The notes under the pieces were generated by a model. The model had not been told where the DNA came from, did not search any database, and saw nothing but the letters and a program-made list of their open reading frames with translations. A DNA stretch of 64,000 bases from UBA4416 sp964543545 (GTDB lineage: Bacteria > Bacteroidota > Bacteroidia > B-17B0 > Aurantibacillaceae), in assembly GCA_964543545.1 (NCBI GenBank), contig CAZIYT010000001.1, positions 248,001 to 312,000 of the forward strand, given 5' to 3'. The first letter of the stretch is position 1, and each line of letters opens with the position of its first letter. Shown here in pieces: positions 42,348 to 52,190 of the stretch. A program made the position numbers and the translations under genes.

Positions 42348-42369
42348 TTTAGAAAGATAATTTTCTAAA
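42348..42369. promoter_or_regulatory. Perfect inverted repeat upstream of the phosphatase gene
   Basis: TTTAGAAA-N6-TTTCTAAA, 33 bp before the ATG at 42403. It has operator-like size and position. A related TTTCTAAAGAAA text occurs ~60 bp further up. Confidence 0.35.
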
Positions 42370-42402
42370 TTGAATTTCAATAAAGAGAACCCCCGAAAAA
42401 AC

Positions 42403-45400
42403 ATGTCTGATACAGACCACCGCGTCATTGACCCACAACGGGCCGGAACACAAATCGAAAAAGCATTCGGGATTTGCCGCAGCCACCCTCAAACGGGGAT
42501 CGGACTGGCGGAAGAAGTACTGGCTGCCTCTCCGGATGATAAGATCCGGGGACAGGCCATTGCCGCCCGTGGCTCCTGCCATGTATGGCTGGGAAATTAC
42601 GACAATGCCTTAAAAGACCTGTTCGATTCACTGGCCCTGGCAGAAGCCCAGGAAGATACCACCTATGAGGCCAATGCCCTCTACCATATTTTTTGTGCCT
42701 ATTATTTCCTGGCCGATTACGACAATGCCCTGAAATATTCGCACGAGATGCTCAGCCGGGCGGAAAAGAACGGAAATGTCCTGGCACAGGCCAACGCCCT
42801 CAATGGCATCGGCTCGGTATACTATACCTCGGGCGAAAATCAAAAGGCCATTGATGCCCTCAGCAAAGGGCTTGAGCTGGCCGAGAAAGAGAACGACAAA
42901 AACCTGCTGGCCCGCATCCTTGATGGCCTCGGTTCTGCTTACCTGAACCTGAAGGATATCCCGCGCTCCATCGCCATGAAAAAGCGCGCCCTGGAAGTGG
43001 CCCGCTTTGTGGGCTCCAAGCATGTAGAATCCTATGCGCTCGACGGGCTGGCGAAGATCTACCTGGCAGCCGGCGATATGATCAATGCGGAGAAAGAATT
43101 CCGCGAGTGCCTCACGATCCGCGAAGAGCTCAACTTCCGCTCGGGAATTGCCGAAACGAATTTTCAGCTGGGCAATCTTTTCCTGGGCCTGAACCGCCTC
43201 GACTATGCCGTGGCGCATTTGAACAAGGCGCTGAGCATTTCGCAGGAAACCAATACCAAGGAAGTTCTCTATAAAACACACGAGTCGCTTTCGCGCTTGT
43301 ATGAAAAGCAAGCCAATACGGCTAAGTTCATCGAGCATTTCAGAAACTACTATTCCTTAAAGGAAGACTATTTCAGCGAAAAGAATAAGCAGAAGCTGAA
43401 AGGCGTGGAAATGCAGGTGAGCATTTCGCAGATAGAAAAGGAGAAAGAGCTCCTGAGCCAGAAGAACAAGCAACTGGAATTACTGTCGAATGACCTGATG
43501 GCCCTGAGTAACCTCGGGAAAACCATCACCTCCCTCCTGTCGGTGGAAGCCATCAACAAAAAGGTATACGACATCATCAATGACATCATGGACACGGGAG
43601 GCTTCGGCATCGGGGTGCTCTCGGCAAACGGCCGCGAACTCATTTTCCCGGGTTACATCGAGAAAGGCGTGGTGCTGCCATCGTCGGGCTATGAGCTTAC
43701 AGATGCCAACCGCCTGGCCACCGTATGCTTTAACCAGGAAATCGATATCCTCATCAACGACCATGAACTGGAATCGGGGAAATACATTGAGAAAGTATTA
43801 AAGCCGGTGATGGGGCAGCCGGTTCAATCCATCATTTACCTGCCCCTGAAGATCAACGGCAAAAAGCTGGGTGTGATCACGGTGCAGAGCTTTAATAAAA
43901 ATGCCTACGACGAGTACCAGGTGAACCTCGTGAAGAACCTGGCGGTGTACTGCTCCATTGCTATTGAAAATGCCACCCTTTACGAAAAGCTGGAAGAGCG
44001 GGTAAGCGAGCGCACCAGGGAGGTCACGGAGCAAAAGCTCCAGCTCGAAAAAGCACAGGAGGCCACACGTGTGCTCAACGTCATCGGGCAACAAATCATT
44101 GCCAATACGGCGTTTGATTCTATTTTTCAGCAGCTGCACGAAAATGTGGGCAAGCTGATGAATGCCGATTGCTTCAGCGTGCGGATTTATCATCCTGAAA
44201 AACGAGAGATCGAGTACAAATACTCGATGGAAAAAGGAAAGCTCAAAACTCCCCTGAGTGTGTCGATGGATGATGTCGACAATTATTCGGTGTGGTGTGT
44301 GAGCCATAACCAGGAGATCTTCATCAACGATAACCTGAATGAGTACCATCGCTACACCAAAAAGATCGTAGTGCCATCGGGCGAAATGCCAAGTTCCTTA
44401 TTGTTCTGCCCCTTGACGATCGGCGACCGCATTACCGGCGTCATTACGGTGCAGAGCTTCGAAAAGAATGCCTACCTCCCTTCGCACATGGACATTCTCA
44501 AAACACTGGGAACCTATACTGCCATTGCCCTGGAAAATGCCAACCTCATCGAACATCTCGAAGAGCAGGTGGAAAAGCGCACCGAAATGGTGGTAAGCCA
44601 GAAGGAGCAGATCGAGAAGAGCTTCCGGAATAATAAATTACTCAGCGAGATCGGAAAAGAAATTGCCTCTACCCTTTCGGTGAATGAGATCATCTCGAAG
44701 GTCTATGAGCGGGTGAACACCCTGATGGATGCGACTATCTTCGGAATCGGTATCCACAGGCCTGAAAGAAACGACCTGTTCTTTTCAGGCTCGATGGAAA
44801 AAGGAGAAAAGCTCCCCGACTTTGCCTACAGCCTGAATGATGAAAAAACGGCGACACTGTGTTTCCGGCACTGCCGCGAGTTTGTGATCAACGATTGGGA
44901 AAACGAGTACAGCCAGTATGTGCAGAACTCCTATACGGCGGTAGCAGGCGAAATGCCCGAGTCGATGATTTACCTGCCTTTGGTATCGAAAGGAAAAACC
45001 ATCGGGGTGATCACCGTACAGAGCTTCGAAAAAAATATTTACAAAGACCTTCACCTCGACACCCTGAGAAGCCTTTCGGTATATGTGGGCAGCGCCCTCG
45101 AAAATGCCAGCCTCTATATGGGTATGGAAGAGCGGGTACAGGAGCGCACCAAAGAGGTGATCAAGCAAAAGGAAGAGATTGAAAAAGCGCATGACAATAC
45201 CCGCCTGCTGAGCGAGATCGGGCAACACATCATTTCCAATATCAATTTCGATTCTATTTTCGGAAACCTGCACGAGAACATCAATAAGCTGATGAATGCC
45301 GATTGTTTCGGTGTGCGCATTTACGATGCCAAAAAGCAGGAGATCGAATACAAATACGAGATCGAAAAAGGAGAGCTCCTCGAGCCACTGACGGTTTCGA

Positions 45401-46536
45401 TGAGCAATGAGGACAATTTCTCCGTATGGTGCGTGAAGCACCGGAAAGAGATCTTCATCAACGATAACCTGAACGAGTACCATAAATACACCAAAAAGAT
45501 CGTGGTGCCATCGGGCGAAATGCCGAGCTCCTTATTGTTCTGCCCGATGATTGTGGGAGAAAAAGTGGTAGGCGTGATCACCGTGCAAAGCTTTGAAAAG
45601 AATGCCTATGTGCCCCTGCACATGAACATCCTGAAAACCCTGGCTTCCTATACGGGCATTGCGCTTGAAAATGCAAGCCTCGTGGAGACCCTGGAAGACA
45701 AGGTGGAAGAGCGCACCAAAGAAGTGGTGAAGCAAAAGGAGATCATCGAGGAAACCAACAAACACATTACAGACAGTATCAAATATGCGAAGCGCATCCA
45801 GGAGGCCTTCCTACCTTCGGAAGAAACAGTAACCTCTCTGTTGAAAGATGCCTTCATCCTGTATAAGCCGAAGGACATTGTGAGCGGTGATTTTTACTGG
45901 ATCGAGAAGAAAGGCAACAAGATCCTGTTTGCCGTGGTGGATTGTACCGGGCATGGCGTGCCGGGCGCTTTCATGAGCATCATCGGCTTCAACGGGCTTA
46001 ACCAGATCGTGAACGAATACAACTACACGAAGCCTTCCGAGATCCTGACGCATCTGAATAAGAACATCAGCGACACATTGAAGCAGAAAGTGGAGGACTC
46101 CAAGATCAGGGACGGCATGGATGTGGCGATCTGCTCTATCGACCTGGAGAATAATACCCTGGAATTTGCAGGCGCCTTCAGCCCCTTGTTCATTGTGCGC
46201 GATGGCGCGGTCCTGAAAACGCGCGGTGATAAGCACCCCATCGGAAACTTTGTGGGCGTAAGCGATTACGAGTTCACCAACCACCACATCGACCTGTTGC
46301 CAAATGATAAGATCTATATCTTCTCCGATGGCTTTGTGGATCAGTTCGGCGGACCTGAAGGCAAAAAATTAAAATACAATGCCTTCCGCAAATTGCTGCT
46401 CGACAATTACGAGAAGCCAATGCCTGCCCAGAAGGAATCCATCAACACCTTCTTCGAAGACTGGCGCAAAGGCTATGAGCAAATCGACGACGTGTGTATG
46501 ATCGGGGTTTCTGTGGATAGCTTTAATAAGAACTAG
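42403..46536 (+). CDS. TPR - four GAF - SpoIIE-type phosphatase signalling protein
   Basis: The product is 1377 residues from the ATG at 42403 (MSDTDHRVIDPQRAG); the in-frame TTG at 42370 is less likely. TPR repeats occupy ~1-320. A coiled coil (KEKELLSQKNKQLELLSNDL) then leads to four GAF domains starting near residues ~365, ~560, ~745 and ~940, separated by short coiled-coil linkers (EERVSERTREVTEQK). The C-terminal PP2C/SpoIIE domain is at ~1127-1377: IQEAFLPSEE, IVSGDFYWIEK, VVDCTGHGVPGAFMS, FSDGFVDQFGG and DDVCMIGV, all metal ligands present. It is a soluble sensor phosphatase, probably acting on an anti-sigma-factor antagonist or STAS partner encoded elsewhere. GAF1/GAF3 and GAF2/GAF4 are paired duplicates. 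Confidence 0.92.
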   Translation: MSDTDHRVIDPQRAGTQIEKAFGICRSHPQTGIGLAEEVLAASPDDKIRGQAIAARGSCHVWLGNYDNALKDLFDSLALAEAQEDTTYEANALYHIFCAYYFLADYDNALKYSHEMLSRAEKNGNVLAQANALNGIGSVYYTSGENQKAIDALSKGLELAEKENDKNLLARILDGLGSAYLNLKDIPRSIAMKKRALEVARFVGSKHVESYALDGLAKIYLAAGDMINAEKEFRECLTIREELNFRSGIAETNFQLGNLFLGLNRLDYAVAHLNKALSISQETNTKEVLYKTHESLSRLYEKQANTAKFIEHFRNYYSLKEDYFSEKNKQKLKGVEMQVSISQIEKEKELLSQKNKQLELLSNDLMALSNLGKTITSLLSVEAINKKVYDIINDIMDTGGFGIGVLSANGRELIFPGYIEKGVVLPSSGYELTDANRLATVCFNQEIDILINDHELESGKYIEKVLKPVMGQPVQSIIYLPLKINGKKLGVITVQSFNKNAYDEYQVNLVKNLAVYCSIAIENATLYEKLEERVSERTREVTEQKLQLEKAQEATRVLNVIGQQIIANTAFDSIFQQLHENVGKLMNADCFSVRIYHPEKREIEYKYSMEKGKLKTPLSVSMDDVDNYSVWCVSHNQEIFINDNLNEYHRYTKKIVVPSGEMPSSLLFCPLTIGDRITGVITVQSFEKNAYLPSHMDILKTLGTYTAIALENANLIEHLEEQVEKRTEMVVSQKEQIEKSFRNNKLLSEIGKEIASTLSVNEIISKVYERVNTLMDATIFGIGIHRPERNDLFFSGSMEKGEKLPDFAYSLNDEKTATLCFRHCREFVINDWENEYSQYVQNSYTAVAGEMPESMIYLPLVSKGKTIGVITVQSFEKNIYKDLHLDTLRSLSVYVGSALENASLYMGMEERVQERTKEVIKQKEEIEKAHDNTRLLSEIGQHIISNINFDSIFGNLHENINKLMNADCFGVRIYDAKKQEIEYKYEIEKGELLEPLTVSMSNEDNFSVWCVKHRKEIFINDNLNEYHKYTKKIVVPSGEMPSSLLFCPMIVGEKVVGVITVQSFEKNAYVPLHMNILKTLASYTGIALENASLVETLEDKVEERTKEVVKQKEIIEETNKHITDSIKYAKRIQEAFLPSEETVTSLLKDAFILYKPKDIVSGDFYWIEKKGNKILFAVVDCTGHGVPGAFMSIIGFNGLNQIVNEYNYTKPSEILTHLNKNISDTLKQKVEDSKIRDGMDVAICSIDLENNTLEFAGAFSPLFIVRDGAVLKTRGDKHPIGNFVGVSDYEFTNHHIDLLPNDKIYIFSDGFVDQFGGPEGKKLKYNAFRKLLLDNYEKPMPAQKESINTFFEDWRKGYEQIDDVCMIGVSVDSFNKN

Positions 46537-46547
46537 AAAGGCTGACC

Positions 46548-46602
46548 GGGTGGTTTCGGGACCTCAACCACCCATGCGTTGACTTCGAGAGCCTCAGTCA
46601 AC
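46548..46602. repeat. Two consecutive hairpins after the phosphatase gene
   Basis: GGGTGGTT / AACCACCC around TCGGGACCTC (46548-46573), then GTTGACT / AGTCAAC around TCGAGAGCCTC (46578-46602). The loop of the second recurs at 48511-48534 (TCGGGAGCCTC). They may serve as a 3' end structure. Confidence 0.55.
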
Positions 46603-46626
46603 AGTAACAAAGCAACACTACTACTC

Positions 46627-46743
46627 ATGAAGATCTCTTTCGATCTGGCATTGATTATTGATGAAAATGACCTGCAATGGACAGAAACGGTTCTTCATGC
46701 AATAGGCGGGATTGCTTCTCATACAGGAGCGTCATCGCAATAA
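46627..46743 (+). CDS. Possible short ORF (38 aa)
   Basis: ATG at 46627, stop at 46741-46743; reads MKISFDLALIIDENDLQWTE and ends HTGASSQ. It lies in the 46537-46857 gap between hairpins and the oxidoreductase gene. It has no recognisable domain and no clear ribosome-binding site, so it may be a chance frame. Confidence 0.2.
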   Translation: MKISFDLALIIDENDLQWTETVLHAIGGIASHTGASSQ

Positions 46744-46857
46744 CGGGTCAATTTTTTAGGGATGATCGTAAAAATAAACGTACCTTCATCCTTGTATTAA
46801 ACGCTTCCCCGTTCTATTAGTCCTAGTCGCGGAATTACTTTCTGCAAAACCCATTTC

Positions 46858-48450
46858 ATGAAAAACCTCTACTCCTCCGACCTCACCAAAAGCAGCTATG
46901 ATGCGATCATCATCGGCTCTGGCGTTGGAGGATTAACAACGGCGGTCTTCCTGGCCAAAGCGGGAAAAAAGGTGCTGGTGCTCGAGAAGCATTATACAGC
47001 CGGCGGGTTTACACACACTTTCAAACGCAAAAAATACGAGTGGGATGTGGGGGCGCATTACATGGGCCAGATGAACGATCCCAAGGCGCTTCTCCGGAGA
47101 ATTTTTGACTATACAACGGATGGAAAACTCAAGTGGGACGACATCGGAGAGGTCTACGACCAGGCCATCATCGCCGGAAGCGTCTACAATTTCCGTAAGG
47201 GCCTGACGAACCAGGTCAACCAAATGATCGCTTACTTTCCTGACGACGAAAAAGCCATCCGCGCCTATTATGAGCTGGTGATCAAGGTCAGCTCCGCCGC
47301 CTCCCTCTTTTTCTCCGAAAAAACGATGCCCACCTGGCTGAGCTGGTCGTTGGGCGGACTTTTAAAGCGATCTTTTTTACGTTACTCCAAACAAACCACC
47401 GAAGAGGTATTGAATGGCTTAACCACGAATAAAAAATTAATCGCCGTGTTATGCGCCCAATGCGGCAACTACGGTCTCACCCCAAAATACAGCAGCTTCG
47501 GCATTCATGCCCTGGTGGTAGCGCATTACCTCGATGGAGCGGCTTATCCCGCCGGCGGGCCTGCCACTATTTTCAAGAGCATGAGCTCGGTGATCGAAGA
47601 GCATAAAGGCATCATTGCCATTAAGGCCGACGTGAAGCACATCATTATTAAAAACAACACCGCTACCGGCGTGATGATGCAAAACGGTGATGTTCTGCAT
47701 GCCAAAACCATTATCAGTAATACGGGAGCTCATAATACCTTCAATAAGCTCATCCCCAAAGAATTTCAGAAAGAGGAGAATACCAGGGAGCTCAACACCT
47801 TAAAGCCCTCGATCTCGCATGTATGCCTGTATGTGGGGCTCAACGCCAGCGATGCGGAATTGAAGCTCCCGAAACATAATTTGTGGATCTACGAAAACTA
47901 TGCCCTCGATACCTCGCTGGAGAGCCACCTGAACAAGAAGAACAGCGCTTCTCCCTTTTTCTACATCTCCTTCCCCTCTGCCAAAGACAGCCGCTGGAAA
48001 AATACGCACCCCGATACGTCCACCATACAGGTACTCGCTTCCTACCCTTTTGAATGGATAGAAGCCTGGGAGAACGAGCGCTGGCAGAAAAGAGGCGAGG
48101 AATATGGAAAGATCAAAGAAGACCTCAAAACGCTTTTCCTGGAAAAACTGTATTCGGTGCTTCCACAGATCAAAGGTCATGTGGAAGTATGCGAGATCTC
48201 CACACCGCTTTCCACCCGGCATTTTTCGAATTACAATAAAGGAGAGATCTACGGTTTGGAGCATACGCCGCAGCGCTTCCGCTTAAAGCAGCTTCGCCCC
48301 AAAACCAATTACAAAAACCTCTACATTACCGGGCAGGACGTGACTACCGTAGGCGTGTGCTCGGCCCTGTTCTCGGGCGTAGTGACGGCCGTGAGCGTGC
48401 TCAACCGCAATTTACTGTGGCGGGTGCACCAGCATAAGGTGAAAGAGTAG
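46858..48450 (+). CDS. CrtI-like NAD(P)/FAD-dependent oxidoreductase
   Basis: The product is 530 residues. FAD-binding motif: YDAIIIGSGVGGLTTAVFLA with LEKHYTAGGFTHTFKRKKYE, WDVGAHYMG. Further family segments: AYPAGGPATIFKSMSSVIEE, IISNTGAHNTFNKLIP, YITGQDVTTVGVCSALFSGV. This belongs to the phytoene desaturase / carotenoid isomerase / retinol saturase superfamily. The motif GGFTHTF and the end are closest in style to the all-trans-retinol 13,14-reductase group. No other carotenoid gene is nearby, so the substrate is open. Confidence 0.88.
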   Translation: MKNLYSSDLTKSSYDAIIIGSGVGGLTTAVFLAKAGKKVLVLEKHYTAGGFTHTFKRKKYEWDVGAHYMGQMNDPKALLRRIFDYTTDGKLKWDDIGEVYDQAIIAGSVYNFRKGLTNQVNQMIAYFPDDEKAIRAYYELVIKVSSAASLFFSEKTMPTWLSWSLGGLLKRSFLRYSKQTTEEVLNGLTTNKKLIAVLCAQCGNYGLTPKYSSFGIHALVVAHYLDGAAYPAGGPATIFKSMSSVIEEHKGIIAIKADVKHIIIKNNTATGVMMQNGDVLHAKTIISNTGAHNTFNKLIPKEFQKEENTRELNTLKPSISHVCLYVGLNASDAELKLPKHNLWIYENYALDTSLESHLNKKNSASPFFYISFPSAKDSRWKNTHPDTSTIQVLASYPFEWIEAWENERWQKRGEEYGKIKEDLKTLFLEKLYSVLPQIKGHVEVCEISTPLSTRHFSNYNKGEIYGLEHTPQRFRLKQLRPKTNYKNLYITGQDVTTVGVCSALFSGVVTAVSVLNRNLLWRVHQHKVKE

Positions 48451-48561
48451 GATGCTTTACCATGTGATTGTGAAATAATGCGTATACCGTGTTTTGATCT
48501 GGTATTACCTGGTGACTTCGGGAGCCTCAGTCAGCAAATTGATGGTTGATCACGTCGTCCC

Positions 48562-48719
48562 GCCCTTGTTGGTGTTATCACCAACAAGAATGATGACCTC
48601 CAACAAGATAAGACAACACCACTATTTCTGTACCTTTCCAGCCCTTGTTGGTGATAACACCAACAAGAATGATGATCTCCAACAAGATAAGACAACACCA
48701 ATATTTCTGTATCTTTAAA
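48562..48719. repeat. 79-bp tandem duplication upstream of the CHAT gene
   Basis: Copy 1 is 48562-48640 and copy 2 is 48641-48719. They differ at only a few positions. Each begins with the hairpin CTTGTTGGTG / CACCAACAAG and ends with ATATTTCTGTATCTTT-like sequence. The second copy ends 6 bp before the ATG at 48726, so the probable 5' leader or promoter of the CHAT gene is duplicated. Confidence 0.8.
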
Positions 48720-48725
48720 TCGTCT

Positions 48726-51700
48726 ATGAGCTTATATTCGATTCATACCTATGCGCGGCAAATTCTTTTTGTCCTGTGCCTGATTGCCTCATTCAGCGGG
48801 TCTTCCCAGTCCTACAAGCAGCTCTGCACCTCTTATAAAAGCTTCCAGGAGCAGGGAAACAGCGAAAAGCAATTTGAAACGGCAAATCTATTGATGAAAA
48901 AATACCGCGCCGACCTGCAGAAAGACCCGGTGTGGTTTGCGGAGCTGGAGAATGGAAACGGTCATTATTATTTCAACCATTCGCAGTTCGATAGCTCCAT
49001 CTATTGCTATTCGCGCGCGGTGAACCAGGTCTACTCCGTGAAAGCGGATACCAGTTTTGATTATGCCTATTACCTCTACAACCTGGCCTATGCATCGGGG
49101 ATAGCGGGCTATTACGAAAGGGCCGAACAGTATTATACCGTGTCTCTTCCGATGCTTGCAAAATTCTTAGGCGCCTCTACCGAGGAATATACCATGCTCT
49201 ACAAAGCCTATGTGGAAATGAAAGTGGAAATGGGCGACTATGCAGCCGCCACTCCCATGAACGATGCCCTGCTCTATTATTTTAAAACACTCAAGGGAGA
49301 GAATAACCATTATTACCTCTTGTGCCTCAACAACAAAGCGCGCATTGCCCAGGGGCAGGGAAATTATACGGAGGCCGCCGCCCTCTTCCTGCAGGCCCTG
49401 CATACCAACCAGCAATACAACAGCCGGGATACCATGAACCTGGCCACCCTGCACAACAATGTGGCCGAATGTTACCGGATGATGGGCGATTATGCCGCGG
49501 CCGAGCCGATGTACCTGGAAGCCTTCCGCCTGGAAACGGCCTATTCTCAAACAACGAAAGAAGCCCTGGCCTCCCTGCTCAATAACATGGCCCTGCTCTA
49601 CAAAGCCCAAAGCAATTACTCAAAAGCGGAAACCTGCTTTCTGAAAAGCATTGATTTATATAAGGCCGCTAACTACCAGCAAAGTGTAGAGTTTGCCAAC
49701 CCGCTCAACAACCTCGGTGATCTGTACCGCATTACCGGCAACTATAAAGCGGCCGTGTCCTGCATCGAGCAGGCGGTGATGATCCGCAAAAACACCAGCG
49801 GCGAAACCCACGAGTATTATGCCAATGCACTCAGTAACCTGGCTTTGCTGAAACTGGAATTTGATTACCTGGATGAGGCTGAGCAATTATTGCTGCAATG
49901 CGAGAGCATCTACAAAAACAAGCTGGGAGAAGATAACCAGCGCTACGCCAACTGCCTGAGCAACCTTTCCACGCTGTATGTCCGCAAACGCGATTACACC
50001 AAAGCCCTCGACTATAATACACGCTGCCTGCGGCTGATGGAAAAAAGCGCCGCCGGCCGCACCGATAAATATGCCCTGTACCTCAGCGGCAAAGGCTCCA
50101 TGGAGTGCGACATGAAGAACTACAGCGCAGCGGCCGAAACCTTTGGTAAAGCGGCGGAGATCTTCAAAACCAATTTCGGAAACCGGAACTTCAATTACAT
50201 CGACATGCAGTTTAGCCTGGCCAATGTGCATGAGCGGGCAGGAAATACCGCGGAGGCCACACGCTATTACCTCGGCGCCATGGGAGCGTATAAAAGCATT
50301 ATGGAAGACAACTTTGTATCCATGAGCGAAGAAGAAAAAACCAATTTCTATTACGTCCTTTCCAACCGTTTCGAAACCTTCTACAATTATGTGATCGGTC
50401 TTTCCCGCCAGGCGGGATTCCGGAACGACAGCCTGCTCAAAACCCTGCTGAATGTGCGTTTGGTAGATAAATCCCTGTTGCTGAACGAAGCCCGCGCCGT
50501 GAACCAAACCATCCTGAATGGCGGCGATACCGCGGTGGCGCGCGTCTTCAACGAATGGCTGAAACAAAAACGCTACTTACAGGAGCTCTATAAATATTCG
50601 CTGGAAGAACTGGCGCAAAACAACGTTGACCTGGATACGGAAGAGGCCTTGAAAAATTCCCTCGAAAAACAATTAAGCGCTTCGTCTGCGACGTTCCGGA
50701 AAGCCACTGCGAACAAAAATACCTTCACAGAGCTGCGGTCGAAGCTCAAGAAAAGCGACCTCGCCGTGGAGATCATCCGTACGGCAGTGTATGATGACCA
50801 TGGAAAAGCAACCGTGAATTACGCCGCCTTGCTGATCGGCAAGGATTACCCGGCGCCGAAATTAATTCCCCTCGACAGCTGCGCGTTTTTCGATACACTG
50901 TTCATCAACCATTACAAGCGCTCTATTGAGGATACGCTGACAGACTTCCTGTCTTACAACCGTTTTTTCAAAGCCCTGAAACCCCACAGCAGCGGCATTT
51001 CCAACATCTATTTCTCGGCAGATGGCATTTACCAGAAGCTCAACCTGTATACACTTTACGATCCCGCTTCCAAAAAATACCTGCTGGAAACCACGGCCAT
51101 CAGCCAGCTCAACAGCCTCAAAGACCTGGCAGATGCGAAAGCAATACCTGCCACCACAGGCGATGCCGCCCTGTTCGGCTTCCCGGATTATGAGCTCAAA
51201 AACGCAGCAGGGAAACCCACTTCTTCTACAGAGCTTGCCTCCAGGGCGGTTTTCAGCGACATTCCCGAACTGCCGGGCACCAAAAAAGAAACCGAGGCTA
51301 TCAGCTCTTTACTCACTTCGTACAAGCGGAAAGCAAATCTCTACCTTGGCGCGCAGGCCAGCGAGGAACAGGTGAAAGCCCTCAACAGCCCGGCGATCCT
51401 GCACATCGCCACACATGGCTTTTTTCTTCCGGATGAAGATTCGGGAGATGATAAAACCCTCGGCTTCTCTACGGAGCAGGCCAGGCAAAATCCGCTGCTG
51501 CGTTCAGGCCTGCTCATGGCGGGCGTTGCAGCTCAACAAAACAGCCTGTTGAAACAGGACGATGGGATCCTGACGGCTTACGAAGCCTCTCTGCTCAATC
51601 TGCAAAACACCGACCTGGTAACGCTCTCTGCCTGCGAAACCGGCCTGGGCGACCTCGTCAACGGGCAGGGCGTATACGGCCTGCAACGCGCCTTCCTCAC

Positions 51701-51908
51701 GGCTGGCGCCCGCTCGGTGGTGATGAGCCTTTGGGTGGTAGACGATGATGCCACGCAACAACTGATGACGGAGTTCTATAAAAATTACCTCGGCAATACC
51801 TTAGCCGGAGAAGGCAAGCGCGAAGCCCTGCGCAAAGCACAGCTGGAAGTCAAAAAGCATTATCCGCATCCTTACCATTGGGGCGCTTTTGTGCTGATCG
51901 GGGATTAA
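48726..51908 (+). CDS. Secreted tetratricopeptide repeat protein with C-terminal CHAT protease domain
   Basis: The product is 1060 residues from the ATG at 48726. A signal peptide (LFVLCLIASFSGSSQSYKQL) precedes ~9-10 TPR units (residues ~60-520; repeated YAAAEPMYLEAFRLE-like helices). A helical linker follows, then a caspase-like CHAT domain at ~770-1060. Catalytic residues are H897 in LHIATHGFFLP and C970 in LSACETGLG. CHAT domains are caspase-fold proteases. The TPR-CHAT layout matches TPR-CHAT (Craspase) effectors, but those are cytoplasmic and CRISPR-linked. This one is predicted to be exported, and no CRISPR genes are in the window. Two nearly identical 79-bp segments precede it. Confidence 0.92.
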   Translation: MSLYSIHTYARQILFVLCLIASFSGSSQSYKQLCTSYKSFQEQGNSEKQFETANLLMKKYRADLQKDPVWFAELENGNGHYYFNHSQFDSSIYCYSRAVNQVYSVKADTSFDYAYYLYNLAYASGIAGYYERAEQYYTVSLPMLAKFLGASTEEYTMLYKAYVEMKVEMGDYAAATPMNDALLYYFKTLKGENNHYYLLCLNNKARIAQGQGNYTEAAALFLQALHTNQQYNSRDTMNLATLHNNVAECYRMMGDYAAAEPMYLEAFRLETAYSQTTKEALASLLNNMALLYKAQSNYSKAETCFLKSIDLYKAANYQQSVEFANPLNNLGDLYRITGNYKAAVSCIEQAVMIRKNTSGETHEYYANALSNLALLKLEFDYLDEAEQLLLQCESIYKNKLGEDNQRYANCLSNLSTLYVRKRDYTKALDYNTRCLRLMEKSAAGRTDKYALYLSGKGSMECDMKNYSAAAETFGKAAEIFKTNFGNRNFNYIDMQFSLANVHERAGNTAEATRYYLGAMGAYKSIMEDNFVSMSEEEKTNFYYVLSNRFETFYNYVIGLSRQAGFRNDSLLKTLLNVRLVDKSLLLNEARAVNQTILNGGDTAVARVFNEWLKQKRYLQELYKYSLEELAQNNVDLDTEEALKNSLEKQLSASSATFRKATANKNTFTELRSKLKKSDLAVEIIRTAVYDDHGKATVNYAALLIGKDYPAPKLIPLDSCAFFDTLFINHYKRSIEDTLTDFLSYNRFFKALKPHSSGISNIYFSADGIYQKLNLYTLYDPASKKYLLETTAISQLNSLKDLADAKAIPATTGDAALFGFPDYELKNAAGKPTSSTELASRAVFSDIPELPGTKKETEAISSLLTSYKRKANLYLGAQASEEQVKALNSPAILHIATHGFFLPDEDSGDDKTLGFSTEQARQNPLLRSGLLMAGVAAQQNSLLKQDDGILTAYEASLLNLQNTDLVTLSACETGLGDLVNGQGVYGLQRAFLTAGARSVVMSLWVVDDDATQQLMTEFYKNYLGNTLAGEGKREALRKAQLEVKKHYPHPYHWGAFVLIGD

Positions 51909-51912
51909 GAAC

Positions 51913-52023
51913 TTAACCGCAGAGATCGCAGAGTGGGAACCGCAAAGAGCATAGAAAGAGCCTTCAAAAAGAAAAAAAGTTTTGCGCCCTTTGCGTTATT
52001 TTCTTTGCGCTCTCTGCGGTTAA
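51913..52023. repeat. CGCAGAG-type long inverted repeat
   Basis: TTAACCGCAGAGATCGCAGAG pairs with CTCTCTGCGGTTAA through a loop containing TTTGCGCCCTTTGCG and TTTGCGC. It resembles the CACATAG family in structure but not in sequence. It lies between the CHAT gene and the sdh promoter. Confidence 0.65.
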
Positions 52024-52131
52024 AAAGCAGCTCTAAATTTAGAACAATTCCAAATAAGCCTGATTTACTCTAAGCATAGGCTTTATTGGGCTAAATAAGC
52101 CTTGCGAACAGGATAATAAAGCAAAAAAATG

Positions 52132-52162
52132 TTGTTTTAAAAGCTTTCCGATGATACATTTG
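52132..52162 (+). promoter_or_regulatory. Promoter of the sdh operon
   Basis: TTG (52132-52134), 20 bp, then TACATTTG (52155-52162), a full match to the Bacteroidetes -7 element TAnnTTTG. It gives a ~20-nt leader before the sdhC ATG at 52191. Confidence 0.65.
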
Positions 52163-52190
52163 CCCTGTAAAAAATAACATCACATCTCTT

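Noticed and set aside
42195..42369. Bacteroidetes-consensus promoter for the TPR-GAF-SpoIIE gene
   Set aside because: TAATTTTC near 42358 lacks the final G and no TTG occurs at the right distance; only the inverted repeat is reported.
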